A stretch of DNA of 64,000 nucleotides from Myxococcota bacterium (GTDB lineage: Bacteria > Myxococcota_A > UBA796): positions 26,019-90,018 of the forward strand of contig JAQXDW010000043.1 of the NCBI GenBank assembly GCA_029251165.1, written 5' to 3'. The position numbers and the translations under genes are program-made. The notes beneath the pieces are model-generated. The model did not search any database, was not told the DNA's origin, and saw only the letters and a program-made list of their open reading frames with translations. Of this stretch, positions 51,531-60,209 are shown piece by piece. Numbering within the stretch: position 1 is the first letter of the stretch; every line of letters starts with the position of its first letter.

Positions 51531-54029
51531 GTGCACCCTGCTCTTCTCGCCCTGTCCTCGCTCGCCCAGGCGGACTCGCTCGAGTGGTCTTTTCCGCTTC
51601 AGGCCGGTCACGTCGCGCGGATCGAGATCGTCGCACCGGCCGGAGAGACGGTCGCTCGGTTCCTGACGGAAGATGCGGGGCGACGATCGCAGTTCGGCTG
51701 GCGCCCAGACACCAACCCAGCGGAGGGTCAGGTAAGCGGGCGGCTGGAGGCGGTCTGGCTAGAGCCCGGTGAGTACCGCATCCTGGAGCACACTCCGGCG
51801 GGCACCATTTCGCGAACCTTCTCTCCCACCGACAGCCCGCCCCGTGTGCTGATGAGCCAGCTTCCCGAAGGCGCGGCCGGCGTGCTGGGGCTGCGCTGGA
51901 GCCAGGGGGGCGGGCACGACGGACTCTCCTACGCCTCAAACCAGCCGGGCGGGGTGGTGTTCCTGCCGCTGGGCAGTGGAGAGTGGGATGCCTCAGTGCT
52001 CGGTGTCGGCGGCTATGCGAGCGACAGCATCGACAGCGCTGCCAGCAGCCTCTCCTTCAACAAGAACGGCCCCACACCGAGACGCATCGCTGACGACTCG
52101 CAGACCTGGATGGTGCGGTGGCTGCTGGCTCCAGTGACCCTGCTCATCCTCGTGGCCGGCATGATCGGCGCCTGGCGGATTCGAGCGCTGAAGGGACTGC
52201 CCGCCATCGTGGCAGTGTCCAGCATTCTCGCCGGCATCGCGACCCGCAGCGCGCTGCGCGCTCCCAGTCAGCGCATCCTGATGGGCGAGCGTGGCTTCGA
52301 CGATCCGGTCACCAGTGCCTCGCTGCTGACCGCCACCGCCGATGCCCTTCCCTACCTCTCCGATCTCTCCAGCACCTTCAACTACCCAGAGGGGCACTCC
52401 TGGCTCATCCTCGGCCCGTCCTGGCTGGCCTATGTGCTCGCCGCTCCGATCGCGCTGCTGATGGATGGGATCGCAGGCCACAACATCGGCGTGGCGCTCG
52501 CTCTGGCTGCGACCGGCACCTGTGCGGGCATCGCAGCGCGTCGGCTGGGTGCCGGCATCGGGGCCGCGCTGCTCGCAGCGGGTGGCTCGACCCTCGCACC
52601 AGCGCTGCTCAATGAGATCGACAAGCTCAGCCTGGACCGGGCCTGCCTGTTCACTGTGCCCCTCGCGCTGCTGTGCCTGTACGAGGCCGCTCAGACCCGC
52701 CAGCGCGCCTGGATCATCGGCGCGGGCATCTCCATTGCGGCGACCTTCTACGCCCAGGTCTACTACGGCCTCTACCTCGCCGCAGCCGCTCCCATCCTCG
52801 TCCTGCCCCGCCTCATCGGCGACAGGCCCCTCCACCGGCTCGGCGCGATGGCCGCCTCAGGGGTGCTGGCCGGAGTCCTGTTGCTGCCCGGGCTGTACAC
52901 CCTCCAGGCCGCCACGGCCGGCTCCGTCTATGAGAGCAGCGCGCGCCTCAAGGACACCGCAGCCGATCTCTGGAACCCGGTCAGTCCGCAAGACGCCGAG
53001 GCCTACCTGACCCGCTACGACCCTCGGACCGGCTCGGGGGATGCCCAGCGCCCGATGGAGCGCCCCGAGGACCGCTTGCTCGCTGCCGTCAGCAACGCCA
53101 TCCGCACCAGCGACTTCACCGCCCCTGGGACCATCGTCGCGGGCCGGAGCGGGCTGTGGGTGCTCATGGGGCTCGCGCTGCTTATCGCACGGCGTCGACA
53201 GGCTGTGGCGGTTGGTGCCTTCGATGTCGCCGTCCTGCTCGCCATGGCGCTGGGGCCCTTAGAGCGAACGGGAGACACCACCGTCGGCCGCCCCCTGCCG
53301 TACTACCTCCTCCATCTGCTCATCCCATCCTTTGACCAGCTCAAGCACCCCGACCGCTACGCGATCATGGCCTCGGTGATCTCAACCATCCCGCTGGCGG
53401 TCGGGTTCTCCGGCTTTGTGGAGCGCATTCGACTGCGGCAGCAGTGGGCGGTGGCGCTCCTCGCTGCGGCAGTGCTGTTCACCATGCTCGCGGTCCGCCC
53501 CCGGCGCCTCGACGAGAGCCGAGGTCAGTGGCATCTGAAGACCGAGAATCTCCCATTGCTCCAGGGTGAGCGGCTGACCGTGATCTACTCCTGGCCCCGC
53601 TCGACCGCCTTCCCGGTCATTCCCACGCTCGCCGCGCTCCCGCCGGGGCCGTCGCTGATGCTCCCGATGACGGAGCCCTCACCGCCCGAGCTCTACCTTC
53701 CAGCCTTACAGCACCACCTTGACGTGGTCAACGATGCCCCTCACGGGCTGTCGAGCAGCCGGCGAACCGCCTACTGGGTCGAGACGAACAGCTTCCTCAA
53801 CGCTCTGGCCTGGGCCTCTGGCTCTGATCGTCCGCGGCGGTTCATGGGCGGCACCCCCGATGCCGGAGCCATTCCCGCGCTCGCGTCCGCCGGGCTACGC
53901 TACATCGTGCTGTTCACCCAGCAGATGGCTGGTCCAGAGCTGGCGGAAGAGGCTGCAACCTTCCTCGATGCACACCTCCGTCGAGTCGGAGCGGATGAGC
54001 AGGTGATCGTCTGGGAGCTGACACCGTGA
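51531..54029 (+). CDS. Large polytopic membrane protein, GT-C-like, with N-terminal beta domain (paralogue B)
   Basis: 832 residues from the GTG at 51531, which gives a signal-like start MHPALLALSSLAQA. A beta-rich domain (about 15-185) precedes about 11 helices and a C-terminal soluble part. It mirrors the gene at 32414: 'YPEGHSWLILGPSWLAY', 'GHNIGVA', 'SLDRACLFTVPLALLCL', 'AQVYYGLY', 'PSFDQLKHPDRYAIMA'. A longer in-frame ORF from 51246 would overlap the divergent phosphoesterase, so it is rejected. The stop overlaps the next gene as GTGA. Confidence 0.75.
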   Translation: MHPALLALSSLAQADSLEWSFPLQAGHVARIEIVAPAGETVARFLTEDAGRRSQFGWRPDTNPAEGQVSGRLEAVWLEPGEYRILEHTPAGTISRTFSPTDSPPRVLMSQLPEGAAGVLGLRWSQGGGHDGLSYASNQPGGVVFLPLGSGEWDASVLGVGGYASDSIDSAASSLSFNKNGPTPRRIADDSQTWMVRWLLAPVTLLILVAGMIGAWRIRALKGLPAIVAVSSILAGIATRSALRAPSQRILMGERGFDDPVTSASLLTATADALPYLSDLSSTFNYPEGHSWLILGPSWLAYVLAAPIALLMDGIAGHNIGVALALAATGTCAGIAARRLGAGIGAALLAAGGSTLAPALLNEIDKLSLDRACLFTVPLALLCLYEAAQTRQRAWIIGAGISIAATFYAQVYYGLYLAAAAPILVLPRLIGDRPLHRLGAMAASGVLAGVLLLPGLYTLQAATAGSVYESSARLKDTAADLWNPVSPQDAEAYLTRYDPRTGSGDAQRPMERPEDRLLAAVSNAIRTSDFTAPGTIVAGRSGLWVLMGLALLIARRRQAVAVGAFDVAVLLAMALGPLERTGDTTVGRPLPYYLLHLLIPSFDQLKHPDRYAIMASVISTIPLAVGFSGFVERIRLRQQWAVALLAAAVLFTMLAVRPRRLDESRGQWHLKTENLPLLQGERLTVIYSWPRSTAFPVIPTLAALPPGPSLMLPMTEPSPPELYLPALQHHLDVVNDAPHGLSSSRRTAYWVETNSFLNALAWASGSDRPRRFMGGTPDAGAIPALASAGLRYIVLFTQQMAGPELAEEAATFLDAHLRRVGADEQVIVWELTP

Positions 54030-55756
54030 TCTTGATACTACTGGCCTGCCCCCAGCCTGAGCCTGTGCCTGAGGGAATGGTAGAGATCACGGATCCAACC
54101 CATCGCGAGGGTCGCTTCTACATCGACACCTATGAGTTCCCCAACCAGGCAGGGGTCAAGCCGACCTCGTACACCAACCTCCTGGAGGCTGCCGAGGCCT
54201 GTGAGGGAACCGGGCGGCGGCTGTGTACGGCTGCAGAGTGGCGTCGGGCCTGCCTGGGGCCAGAGGGCATCAACCGGTTCGCCTATGGCCCGAACCACAC
54301 ACGGGGGCTCTGCCACAACGGGGCCAGTCTGCCCTCGGGACACTCCAGCATGATGGACCCCGAGGCGCTCATCATCGCCTCCGGTGACGCCCCGGGCTGC
54401 GCAACTCCAGAGGGCGTCTACGACCTGGTCGGCAACCTGGAGGAGTGGGTGCTGGATGACTGGCGTGGAATCGACGGGATGCTGGAGGGCGGCGCCTGGT
54501 ACACCTTCGCCGCCTATGCCGACTGCACCGGTCGCTACTCTCGAGAGCCCGACTACCGGCTGACCCCTGATCGACGGGTCTACTCCGCAGGCTTTCGCTG
54601 CTGCTGGAGCGAGGAGACACCCAGCGCCGAGGACATCGCGGCAGACTCCGTGGAGCGACTTGCGCGCGTCGCGGAGGTCAGCGCAGACATCCCCTATGAC
54701 ACCACCAACGAGCTTCCGCTTGGCAACGGGGTGTTCATGGACGCCTACGAGTACCCCAACCAGCCTGGCAAGATGCCGCGGGTTGGCGTGAGTTGGGAGG
54801 AAGCGAGCGGGCTGTGCCAGGCAGAGGGTCGGCGTCTGTGTGAAACCCAGGAGTGGGAGCAGGCCTGTGGGGGCGAGGAGCACTGGCACTACCCCTACGG
54901 CAAGCGGTACATCGACGCAGCCTGTCCGGTCGCCTGGACCGAGGCCACTCCGGCGGGGTCACACATTGGCTGCACCTCTCCGCTGGGGGTCAGCGATCTG
55001 GTCGGAGGGGTCTGGGAGTGGACCGCCACCCAGCTCGACGCGCCAGTGCTCACCTCGGGACACGGTGAGGTCCTCCGAGAGCTTCGCGGTGGCTCCTGGT
55101 TCACCGACCCGACCAAGGGCACCTGCGCGCCAGACGACGGCTATCCTGCCGCGCCCCAAGACGCGGCCTTCCCGATGGTCGGCTTCCGCTGCTGTCGAGG
55201 AACGCCAACAACAGACGCGATCACCGCGATCCCTGGCCGCCTCGTCTGCCCCTCAACCATGGTCGCGGTCGGTGAATTCTGCATCGACACATTCGAATTC
55301 CCCAACCGTGCTGGAAACATCCCGACCGCGAACATGACCTTCCAGGATGCAACCAACGCCTGCACGGGGCGCGGGCTGCACGTCTGCACGGAGACGGAGT
55401 GGGAGGAGGCCTGCTCAGGTGAGCAGGATCGGCGCTGGCCCTACGGCAACACCTACGACAAGGCCGCCTGCCACGACCTCTCAGAGTCCGCGACCGAGGA
55501 AGGAGGGTACCCGGTGGGTTCAGGCAATTACCGCAGCTGCACGAGCCCAGAGGGGGTCTTTGACCTGTCGGGCAACCTCTGGGAGTGGGTTGCGCTCACC
55601 GCCAACAGAGACCGGGGCGTGCTGCGCGGCGGCGGCTGGAACCTCTCCGCAGGACTCAACCAGTGCCGGGCGCGGGCTGAGGCGAAGCAGCAGCACAGCT
55701 CATTCCAGTTCGGGACCCGCTGCTGTGGCTCGGCCGAGGAGATCGCTGAGCTGTGA
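54026..55756 (+). CDS. Lipoprotein with three tandem formylglycine-generating-enzyme (FGE-sulfatase) domains
   Basis: 576 residues from GTG 54026. The signal is very short (MILILLAC, Cys8). Three copies of an FGE/SUMF1-type domain follow (about 15-200, 215-400, 405-576). Each opens with a [FY][YM]xD[TA][YF]E[FY]PN motif ('IDTYEFPNQAG', 'MDAYEYPNQPG', 'IDTFEFPNRAG'), has 'GRRLCTAAEW', 'GNLEEWV'/'GVWEWT'/'GNLWEWV', and ends in a Cys-Cys 'GFRCC'. FGE domains otherwise oxidise Cys to formylglycine or act as C-lectin-like binding modules. Stand-alone lipoproteins with three copies are more likely binding or scaffold proteins. It overlaps both neighbours by 4 nt. Confidence 0.85.
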   Translation: MILILLACPQPEPVPEGMVEITDPTHREGRFYIDTYEFPNQAGVKPTSYTNLLEAAEACEGTGRRLCTAAEWRRACLGPEGINRFAYGPNHTRGLCHNGASLPSGHSSMMDPEALIIASGDAPGCATPEGVYDLVGNLEEWVLDDWRGIDGMLEGGAWYTFAAYADCTGRYSREPDYRLTPDRRVYSAGFRCCWSEETPSAEDIAADSVERLARVAEVSADIPYDTTNELPLGNGVFMDAYEYPNQPGKMPRVGVSWEEASGLCQAEGRRLCETQEWEQACGGEEHWHYPYGKRYIDAACPVAWTEATPAGSHIGCTSPLGVSDLVGGVWEWTATQLDAPVLTSGHGEVLRELRGGSWFTDPTKGTCAPDDGYPAAPQDAAFPMVGFRCCRGTPTTDAITAIPGRLVCPSTMVAVGEFCIDTFEFPNRAGNIPTANMTFQDATNACTGRGLHVCTETEWEEACSGEQDRRWPYGNTYDKAACHDLSESATEEGGYPVGSGNYRSCTSPEGVFDLSGNLWEWVALTANRDRGVLRGGGWNLSAGLNQCRARAEAKQQHSSFQFGTRCCGSAEEIAEL

Positions 55757-57057
55757 AGCGTCTCAAGAAGCTGATCTTTGGGCTCATCGCGGCAGGACTG
55801 ACGCTCGTCGTGCTGGAGGGCGGGCTCAGGACTGTCGCTGGAATCTCAGGAAAAGACTGGCGGACCGATCCACTGCCGACACACGCCGAGTACCAAGTGC
55901 TCTGCACGTTCTCTGACCTGCTGCGAATGTGTCCAGACCAGGGGCCAGACTACGAGCGTGTTCATCCAGAGGTCTTCTTTCCCACCGCAGACCGCCCGAG
56001 GGTGGTTGTCATCGGAGAGTCGTCGGTCTACGGGCTCGGGATTGAGAGAACGGAGGCCTGGCCCGCACGCCTGGAGGCCCACCTCGGCGGTGCCGCAGAG
56101 GTCATCAACATGGGCCGCTGCGGCACCTACGCCAGCCGCCTGGTTCCGATCGTCGAGGCCGCCTTGACCATCGAACCCTCCGCCATCGTGCTCGCCATCG
56201 GCAACAACGAGCACACCATGACCAGCTTCTACACCGGCCTCGCCGCCCGGGATCCGCTGCGGGTCTATGAGATGTCCCAGAAGCTTGGGCGCGTGCAGCT
56301 CTACGGTCTGCTCTCGCAGGTGCTGATCGGAGACGGTCGGGTGGTGGAGAGCTTTGAGGCGCCGCTCGATGTGCTGGATGATCCGGTCGCGCGGCTCGCC
56401 TATGCCGCCCGACGGCGGCCGCCGGATCTCAGCGCCTTTCCGGACGCCCTTGCCGACGCAGCGGTCACCACCCTCATCGAGCGAGAGCAGCGCCTCAAGG
56501 AGCGGATCTATCGCGAGCACATGCGCGCGATGCTGGAGACCATCGCCCCGAGCGGGGTCCCGGTTGTGCTGGCGACGATGGGACGAGATCTCACCGTCCC
56601 CCCTGTTCTCTCCGGCACCTATGTCCCGGAGCACGCCGCCCAGATCCGCGCCCTCCTGCAGCGCCTGGAGAGCAGCCACCAGGAGCAGGTCGCCATCGTC
56701 GCTGAGGGGCTCGCCCTCGACGCTCGGGTGGCTGCTCTCCAGTACGAGAACGCCATGATCCTGCGGAGGCAGGGGCGGCTGGTCGAGGCTGCACAGAGCG
56801 CACGCGCGGCGGTGGAGTGGGATCTGGTTCCCGATGCCACCCCAACCATCAACGACATCATCCGCCAGCTCGCAGCAGAAAACGGACACGCTCTCCTGGA
56901 CATCGACGCGTTCGCCGATGACTCCCTCCGAGATCCAGACACGATGTTCCTCGACAAGGTCCACTTCAACGCCGAGGGTTCTGATCGAATCGGACGAGAA
57001 GCCGCCGTCGTGCTGCACGAAGTGCTCGGTCTGCCTGGGACGCCCCCGATACAATAG
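55753..57057 (+). CDS. SGNH/GDSL-hydrolase-like membrane-anchored protein
   Basis: 434 residues from GTG 55753, overlapping the FGE gene as GTGA. An N-terminal helix (about 5-25) anchors it. Block I is VIGESSVYG (Ser of GES), the Gly is in MGRCG, the Asn in IGNNE, and the Asp/His pair in FLDKVHFNAEG near the end. These are SGNH esterase marks of the type that deacetylate or acetylate cell-surface sugars. A helical insert (about 165-300) is unusual. It is the last gene of the overlapping operon; a K+ channel gene follows 24 nt later. Confidence 0.85.
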   Translation: MKRLKKLIFGLIAAGLTLVVLEGGLRTVAGISGKDWRTDPLPTHAEYQVLCTFSDLLRMCPDQGPDYERVHPEVFFPTADRPRVVVIGESSVYGLGIERTEAWPARLEAHLGGAAEVINMGRCGTYASRLVPIVEAALTIEPSAIVLAIGNNEHTMTSFYTGLAARDPLRVYEMSQKLGRVQLYGLLSQVLIGDGRVVESFEAPLDVLDDPVARLAYAARRRPPDLSAFPDALADAAVTTLIEREQRLKERIYREHMRAMLETIAPSGVPVVLATMGRDLTVPPVLSGTYVPEHAAQIRALLQRLESSHQEQVAIVAEGLALDARVAALQYENAMILRRQGRLVEAAQSARAAVEWDLVPDATPTINDIIRQLAAENGHALLDIDAFADDSLRDPDTMFLDKVHFNAEGSDRIGREAAVVLHEVLGLPGTPPIQ

Positions 57058-57081
57058 GGTTGGACTGAGACAGGAGCAGGA

Positions 57082-57888
57082 ATGAGCGCGGGAGAAGAAT
57101 CAGAAGAGGCGTCTCGGTGGATGGACCTCTTCAAGAAGCTGTACCGCTACAACGGATTCCTCAACGACATCATGCTCATCCCGATGTTCACCGGAATCGT
57201 CCTGGAGACCCGCGAGAACGGATCGGTAAGCTTCATCTCAACAGACGTCCTCAGCAACGCCAACATCAGCTTCTGCGTCTTGTTCTTCACCGAGTGGATG
57301 CTCGGGCTGATCATCAGCAGCGATCGCAAGAGCTACCTCAAGAGTCCTGGGCGAATCATCGACCTCATCTCCACGCTGCCCTTCGGAGACGCCTTCCAGA
57401 CCCTCCGCATCTTCCGCCTCGCGCGGCTCATCCGGCTGCTCCGAGTGGTCATCCGGGCGCGCCGCTACAAGGGCAAGGGCGAGAAGCTGCTGCGGGCACT
57501 CAGCATCGTCGGTGCGACGGTCTTTGCTGGGGCCATCGCGCTGCACACCGTCGATCCGGAGAACCCGGCGCTGGACTCGTTCGGAGATGCCCTGTGGTGG
57601 TCGATCGTCACGGTCAGCACCGTCGGCTACGGCGACATCACCCCGATGTCCGGCCAGGGAAAGCTGGTCGCGGTCGCCCTCATCCTCTTTGGAATGGGGG
57701 TCGCGGGTTACCTCGCCGGCTTCATGGCCTCGATCCTCGCAGAGCCCGATGAGGAAGACGTCGCAGACACCCTGGTCCGCATGGATCAGAAGCTCAACCG
57801 CATCGCCGCGCACCTCAACATCGACGTCTCTGACCTCCAGGCACCTCAGCTTGAAGACTACGATCTCGGGAACAACGCTACGGATTAA
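57082..57888 (+). CDS. Voltage-gated potassium channel (Kv-like, KvAP type)
   Basis: 268 residues. Six helices: the S4 sensor at 109-128 has Arg every third residue (RIFRLARLIRLLRVVIRARR), and the pore loop has TVSTVGYGD (177-185), the K+ selectivity filter. A short coiled-coil C-terminus ends the protein; there is no RCK domain. AGGAGCAGGA precedes the ATG. The 3' end overlaps the convergent repeat protein by 11 bp. Confidence 0.95.
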   Translation: MSAGEESEEASRWMDLFKKLYRYNGFLNDIMLIPMFTGIVLETRENGSVSFISTDVLSNANISFCVLFFTEWMLGLIISSDRKSYLKSPGRIIDLISTLPFGDAFQTLRIFRLARLIRLLRVVIRARRYKGKGEKLLRALSIVGATVFAGAIALHTVDPENPALDSFGDALWWSIVTVSTVGYGDITPMSGQGKLVAVALILFGMGVAGYLAGFMASILAEPDEEDVADTLVRMDQKLNRIAAHLNIDVSDLQAPQLEDYDLGNNATD

Positions 57889-58888
57889 CCACCGGCTCCC
57901 GAAACTTCAGACCGACCCGATCGTAGCCGGTGCGGAGCTGCTCGAGGGCAGGCTGTGCGGCGTCTGAGGCGATGTCTCCGCTGGCGACGGCGGCACGGAC
58001 GACCTCGGCATCCGGCAGCACGCCGGAGACGTCGATTCCCTGCTTGCTCGCCATCAGCTCCAGCCGCTGAATGTTGGCCTCAAAGTACGCCTCGAGGACC
58101 TTCTGCTCACCATTGCTCGCTGAGCTGTCTGATGAAGAGGGAGCCGAAGACGACGGTCCGGGGCCACTCACGGAGCCCGGCTCCGGGAACGGCAGGTCAA
58201 GCCGGGCATAGCCGTTCTTGAGCTTGTCGATGATCCAGCGGGTCTCTTCAGAGTCCATCCGACCGCTGGCAACAGCAGCAGCCAGCTCAGCCTCGGTCGG
58301 AATCAGGCCAGCCTCGCTCTCCCCCTTCTCCGCGAGCGCGCCGCGCAGCTTGTCGATGGTCGGAGTGGCCCAGGACTCGATCTGCGCGCTGTCGTCTCTG
58401 CGGCTCGTGCTCGGCACCCCCTCGTCGGGCTCTGCAGACGGGGGACCGGGAATCTTGATCTCGGGAAACGGCATGTTGAACTTCGCGTAGCCCGCCTTGA
58501 GGGTCTCTAGGACCGCGAGGGTCTCTGGAGACTCCAGGCTGTCGGTCTTCACTGCTGCTGCGATCTCTTCTTCAGTGGGCAGGATGTCGCCGGCGCCGTG
58601 ATCCTGTGCGGCATCGGCCAGGGGCGAGACGGTCGCCTCGATGAAGCCCTGGATGCCCTCAAGGGTTGGACCATCCGGTGCGGAATTCATCGGCCGAGGA
58701 GACCCGCTGCTCATGCTCGGTGGTGCGACCGTCTGCGGTGCACTGAGAACGGAATCAGGCGACGCGGCTGTCGCTGGCGCTTCACCACCGCGCAGCAGCA
58801 GCCCAGCGAGGATGAGGGTGTTGACCGCGAGCAGGCCGGTGTTGAGCACCGTCAGTCGGGACAGGGTGGCGGCACTCAGCTCAGCCAT
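57878..58888 (-). CDS. Membrane-anchored protein with three unrecognised ~68-residue repeats
   Basis: 336 residues. One helix (about 14-33) anchors it and the rest is extracytoplasmic. Three repeats lie at about 76-143, 168-236 and 263-331, each with a core 'LPTEEEIAAAV...GYAKFNMPFPE' (in turn 'IPTEAELAAAV...GYARLDLPFPE' and 'LPDAEVVRAAV...GYDRVGLKFRE'), separated by Ser/Pro/Gly linkers. I know no family with this pattern. The ATG at 58888 has AGGAG 7 nt upstream and overlaps the stop of the 442-aa gene by 8 nt. Last gene of the operon. Confidence 0.75.
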   Translation of the reverse strand: MAELSAATLSRLTVLNTGLLAVNTLILAGLLLRGGEAPATAASPDSVLSAPQTVAPPSMSSGSPRPMNSAPDGPTLEGIQGFIEATVSPLADAAQDHGAGDILPTEEEIAAAVKTDSLESPETLAVLETLKAGYAKFNMPFPEIKIPGPPSAEPDEGVPSTSRRDDSAQIESWATPTIDKLRGALAEKGESEAGLIPTEAELAAAVASGRMDSEETRWIIDKLKNGYARLDLPFPEPGSVSGPGPSSSAPSSSDSSASNGEQKVLEAYFEANIQRLELMASKQGIDVSGVLPDAEVVRAAVASGDIASDAAQPALEQLRTGYDRVGLKFREPVVNP

Positions 58889-60209
58889 CGCGCTTCTCCT
58901 GGGCATCCAGCCAGCTCTCCAGCCGGGAGAGCAGGGGCTTTATCTCGGTCGTCCATCGCTGCTCAAGGGCGCGACGGGTGTAGGCAAAGGCAACACAGAA
59001 CAGCGCGATGCCGATCCACAGGACATGGGCCATCCGATCGGTTCCGCCCAGGCCACCACCACCGCCGCCGCCGTCCATCGGACCATCCGCCCCGCCGAGG
59101 GCCTGGGGCTCGGTCTGGAGCTTGAGGCCATCTCCAGTGGTCCGCACCCGAATGGAGGCCTCTGATGTGCTCGGCAGGAAGACGGTCATCTCCCCGACCG
59201 CGACCCCAGCATCCTCCAGCGAGAACCGCAGGTGCTCCGCCCGCCCGACGGTCAGCTTGCCGACGAAGATGCCGTCGTCGATGGTGTCGTCTTCGAGAGA
59301 GCCATCGTCGAGCAGGTCTGTCGGAGAGAGGCCGGCCTGATCGATCACTGCGCGGGGTGACGTCAGCCGACCGACACCGCGGTCATCGACATACAGGGTG
59401 AGCGCGATGCTGTCCGCATCTCCGAGGTCCTCTCCGCCGGGAGCCGCCTGAACGACCAGGGGCTCCTCTGAGGCATCGGTCTGCTCTCCAGTCAGCCCCC
59501 ACTCTCCGACCGACAGCCGGACCAGGGCGCGAGGCGTGGCCGGCAAGACCACGCTGACCGTGCCCAGATCGAGGTCCTCGCGCTGCGCATGGAGGGTGAC
59601 CAGCTCGGTGCGGGGGATGTCGATCATTCCCCAGTACACCCCATCGTCGCCCTCGGTGCTCAGGCGAGTGGACTCACCAGACCCGGTCTCGATCTGGGCA
59701 TTGTCCAGCTCACCCGGGCTGCTGGCGACCACCCGCAGCTTGAGGCGGGTCAGCCCCTCTCCCGGCAGCTCACCTTGCTCGCTCGGGAGCGCCTGGAGCA
59801 CGGCATCGCTGGTCGGAGAGAGGCTGTCGGGCAGGCCCGGCATCGCTGGAGCGTTGAGATCCAGCACGACCCCGGGCTCCCCCTCCGCAGTCTTGAGCTG
59901 GAATGTCGCGCCCCCCTCTGCGGGAAGCGCGACCTCAAAGACACCGAGCTGAACACCGTCATCGATGATGGAGAACCGAACCGTCTGCGTGCGGAGGGCA
60001 GACGCTGTGGCGACGAGGATGCCGTCGGCGGGGACGTCTCCAGAGATGCTGCCGTCGTCAGAGAAGGACGCCGGGTTCACGCCAGCCTGCTCGATGCTCA
60101 GGACTGGCGCCGTCAGTCGGCCCAGCGCACGGTCATCGAGGGCCACCCGGACAGGAAGTCGGGCGTCCTGGGCAAGGGCAACAGAGAGCAGCACCAGCGG
60201 CATCATCAT
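58881..60209 (-). CDS. Secreted/membrane protein with three beta-rich repeats and C-terminal helix
   Basis: 442 residues. A signal peptide ends near 'ALAQ' (residue 14). Three repeats share a strand pattern: about 19-110 ('VALDDRALGRLTAPV', 'ADGILVATA'), about 155-235 ('DDGVYWGMI') and about 269-366 ('LYVDDRGVGRLTSPR', 'DDGIFVGKL'). The first and last are clearly homologous. A Gly-rich hinge (about 380-388) precedes one membrane helix (396-412) and a basic cytosolic tail. No family is recognised. The start overlaps the stop of the polytopic gene (ATGA). Confidence 0.75.
   Translation of the reverse strand: MMMPLVLLSVALAQDARLPVRVALDDRALGRLTAPVLSIEQAGVNPASFSDDGSISGDVPADGILVATASALRTQTVRFSIIDDGVQLGVFEVALPAEGGATFQLKTAEGEPGVVLDLNAPAMPGLPDSLSPTSDAVLQALPSEQGELPGEGLTRLKLRVVASSPGELDNAQIETGSGESTRLSTEGDDGVYWGMIDIPRTELVTLHAQREDLDLGTVSVVLPATPRALVRLSVGEWGLTGEQTDASEEPLVVQAAPGGEDLGDADSIALTLYVDDRGVGRLTSPRAVIDQAGLSPTDLLDDGSLEDDTIDDGIFVGKLTVGRAEHLRFSLEDAGVAVGEMTVFLPSTSEASIRVRTTGDGLKLQTEPQALGGADGPMDGGGGGGGLGGTDRMAHVLWIGIALFCVAFAYTRRALEQRWTTEIKPLLSRLESWLDAQEKRDG

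Noticed and set aside
54026..55756. Active sulfatase-activating enzyme
   Set aside because: Three lipoprotein-tethered copies without a sulfatase neighbour fit a binding role better; no catalytic Cys pair could be confirmed by eye.
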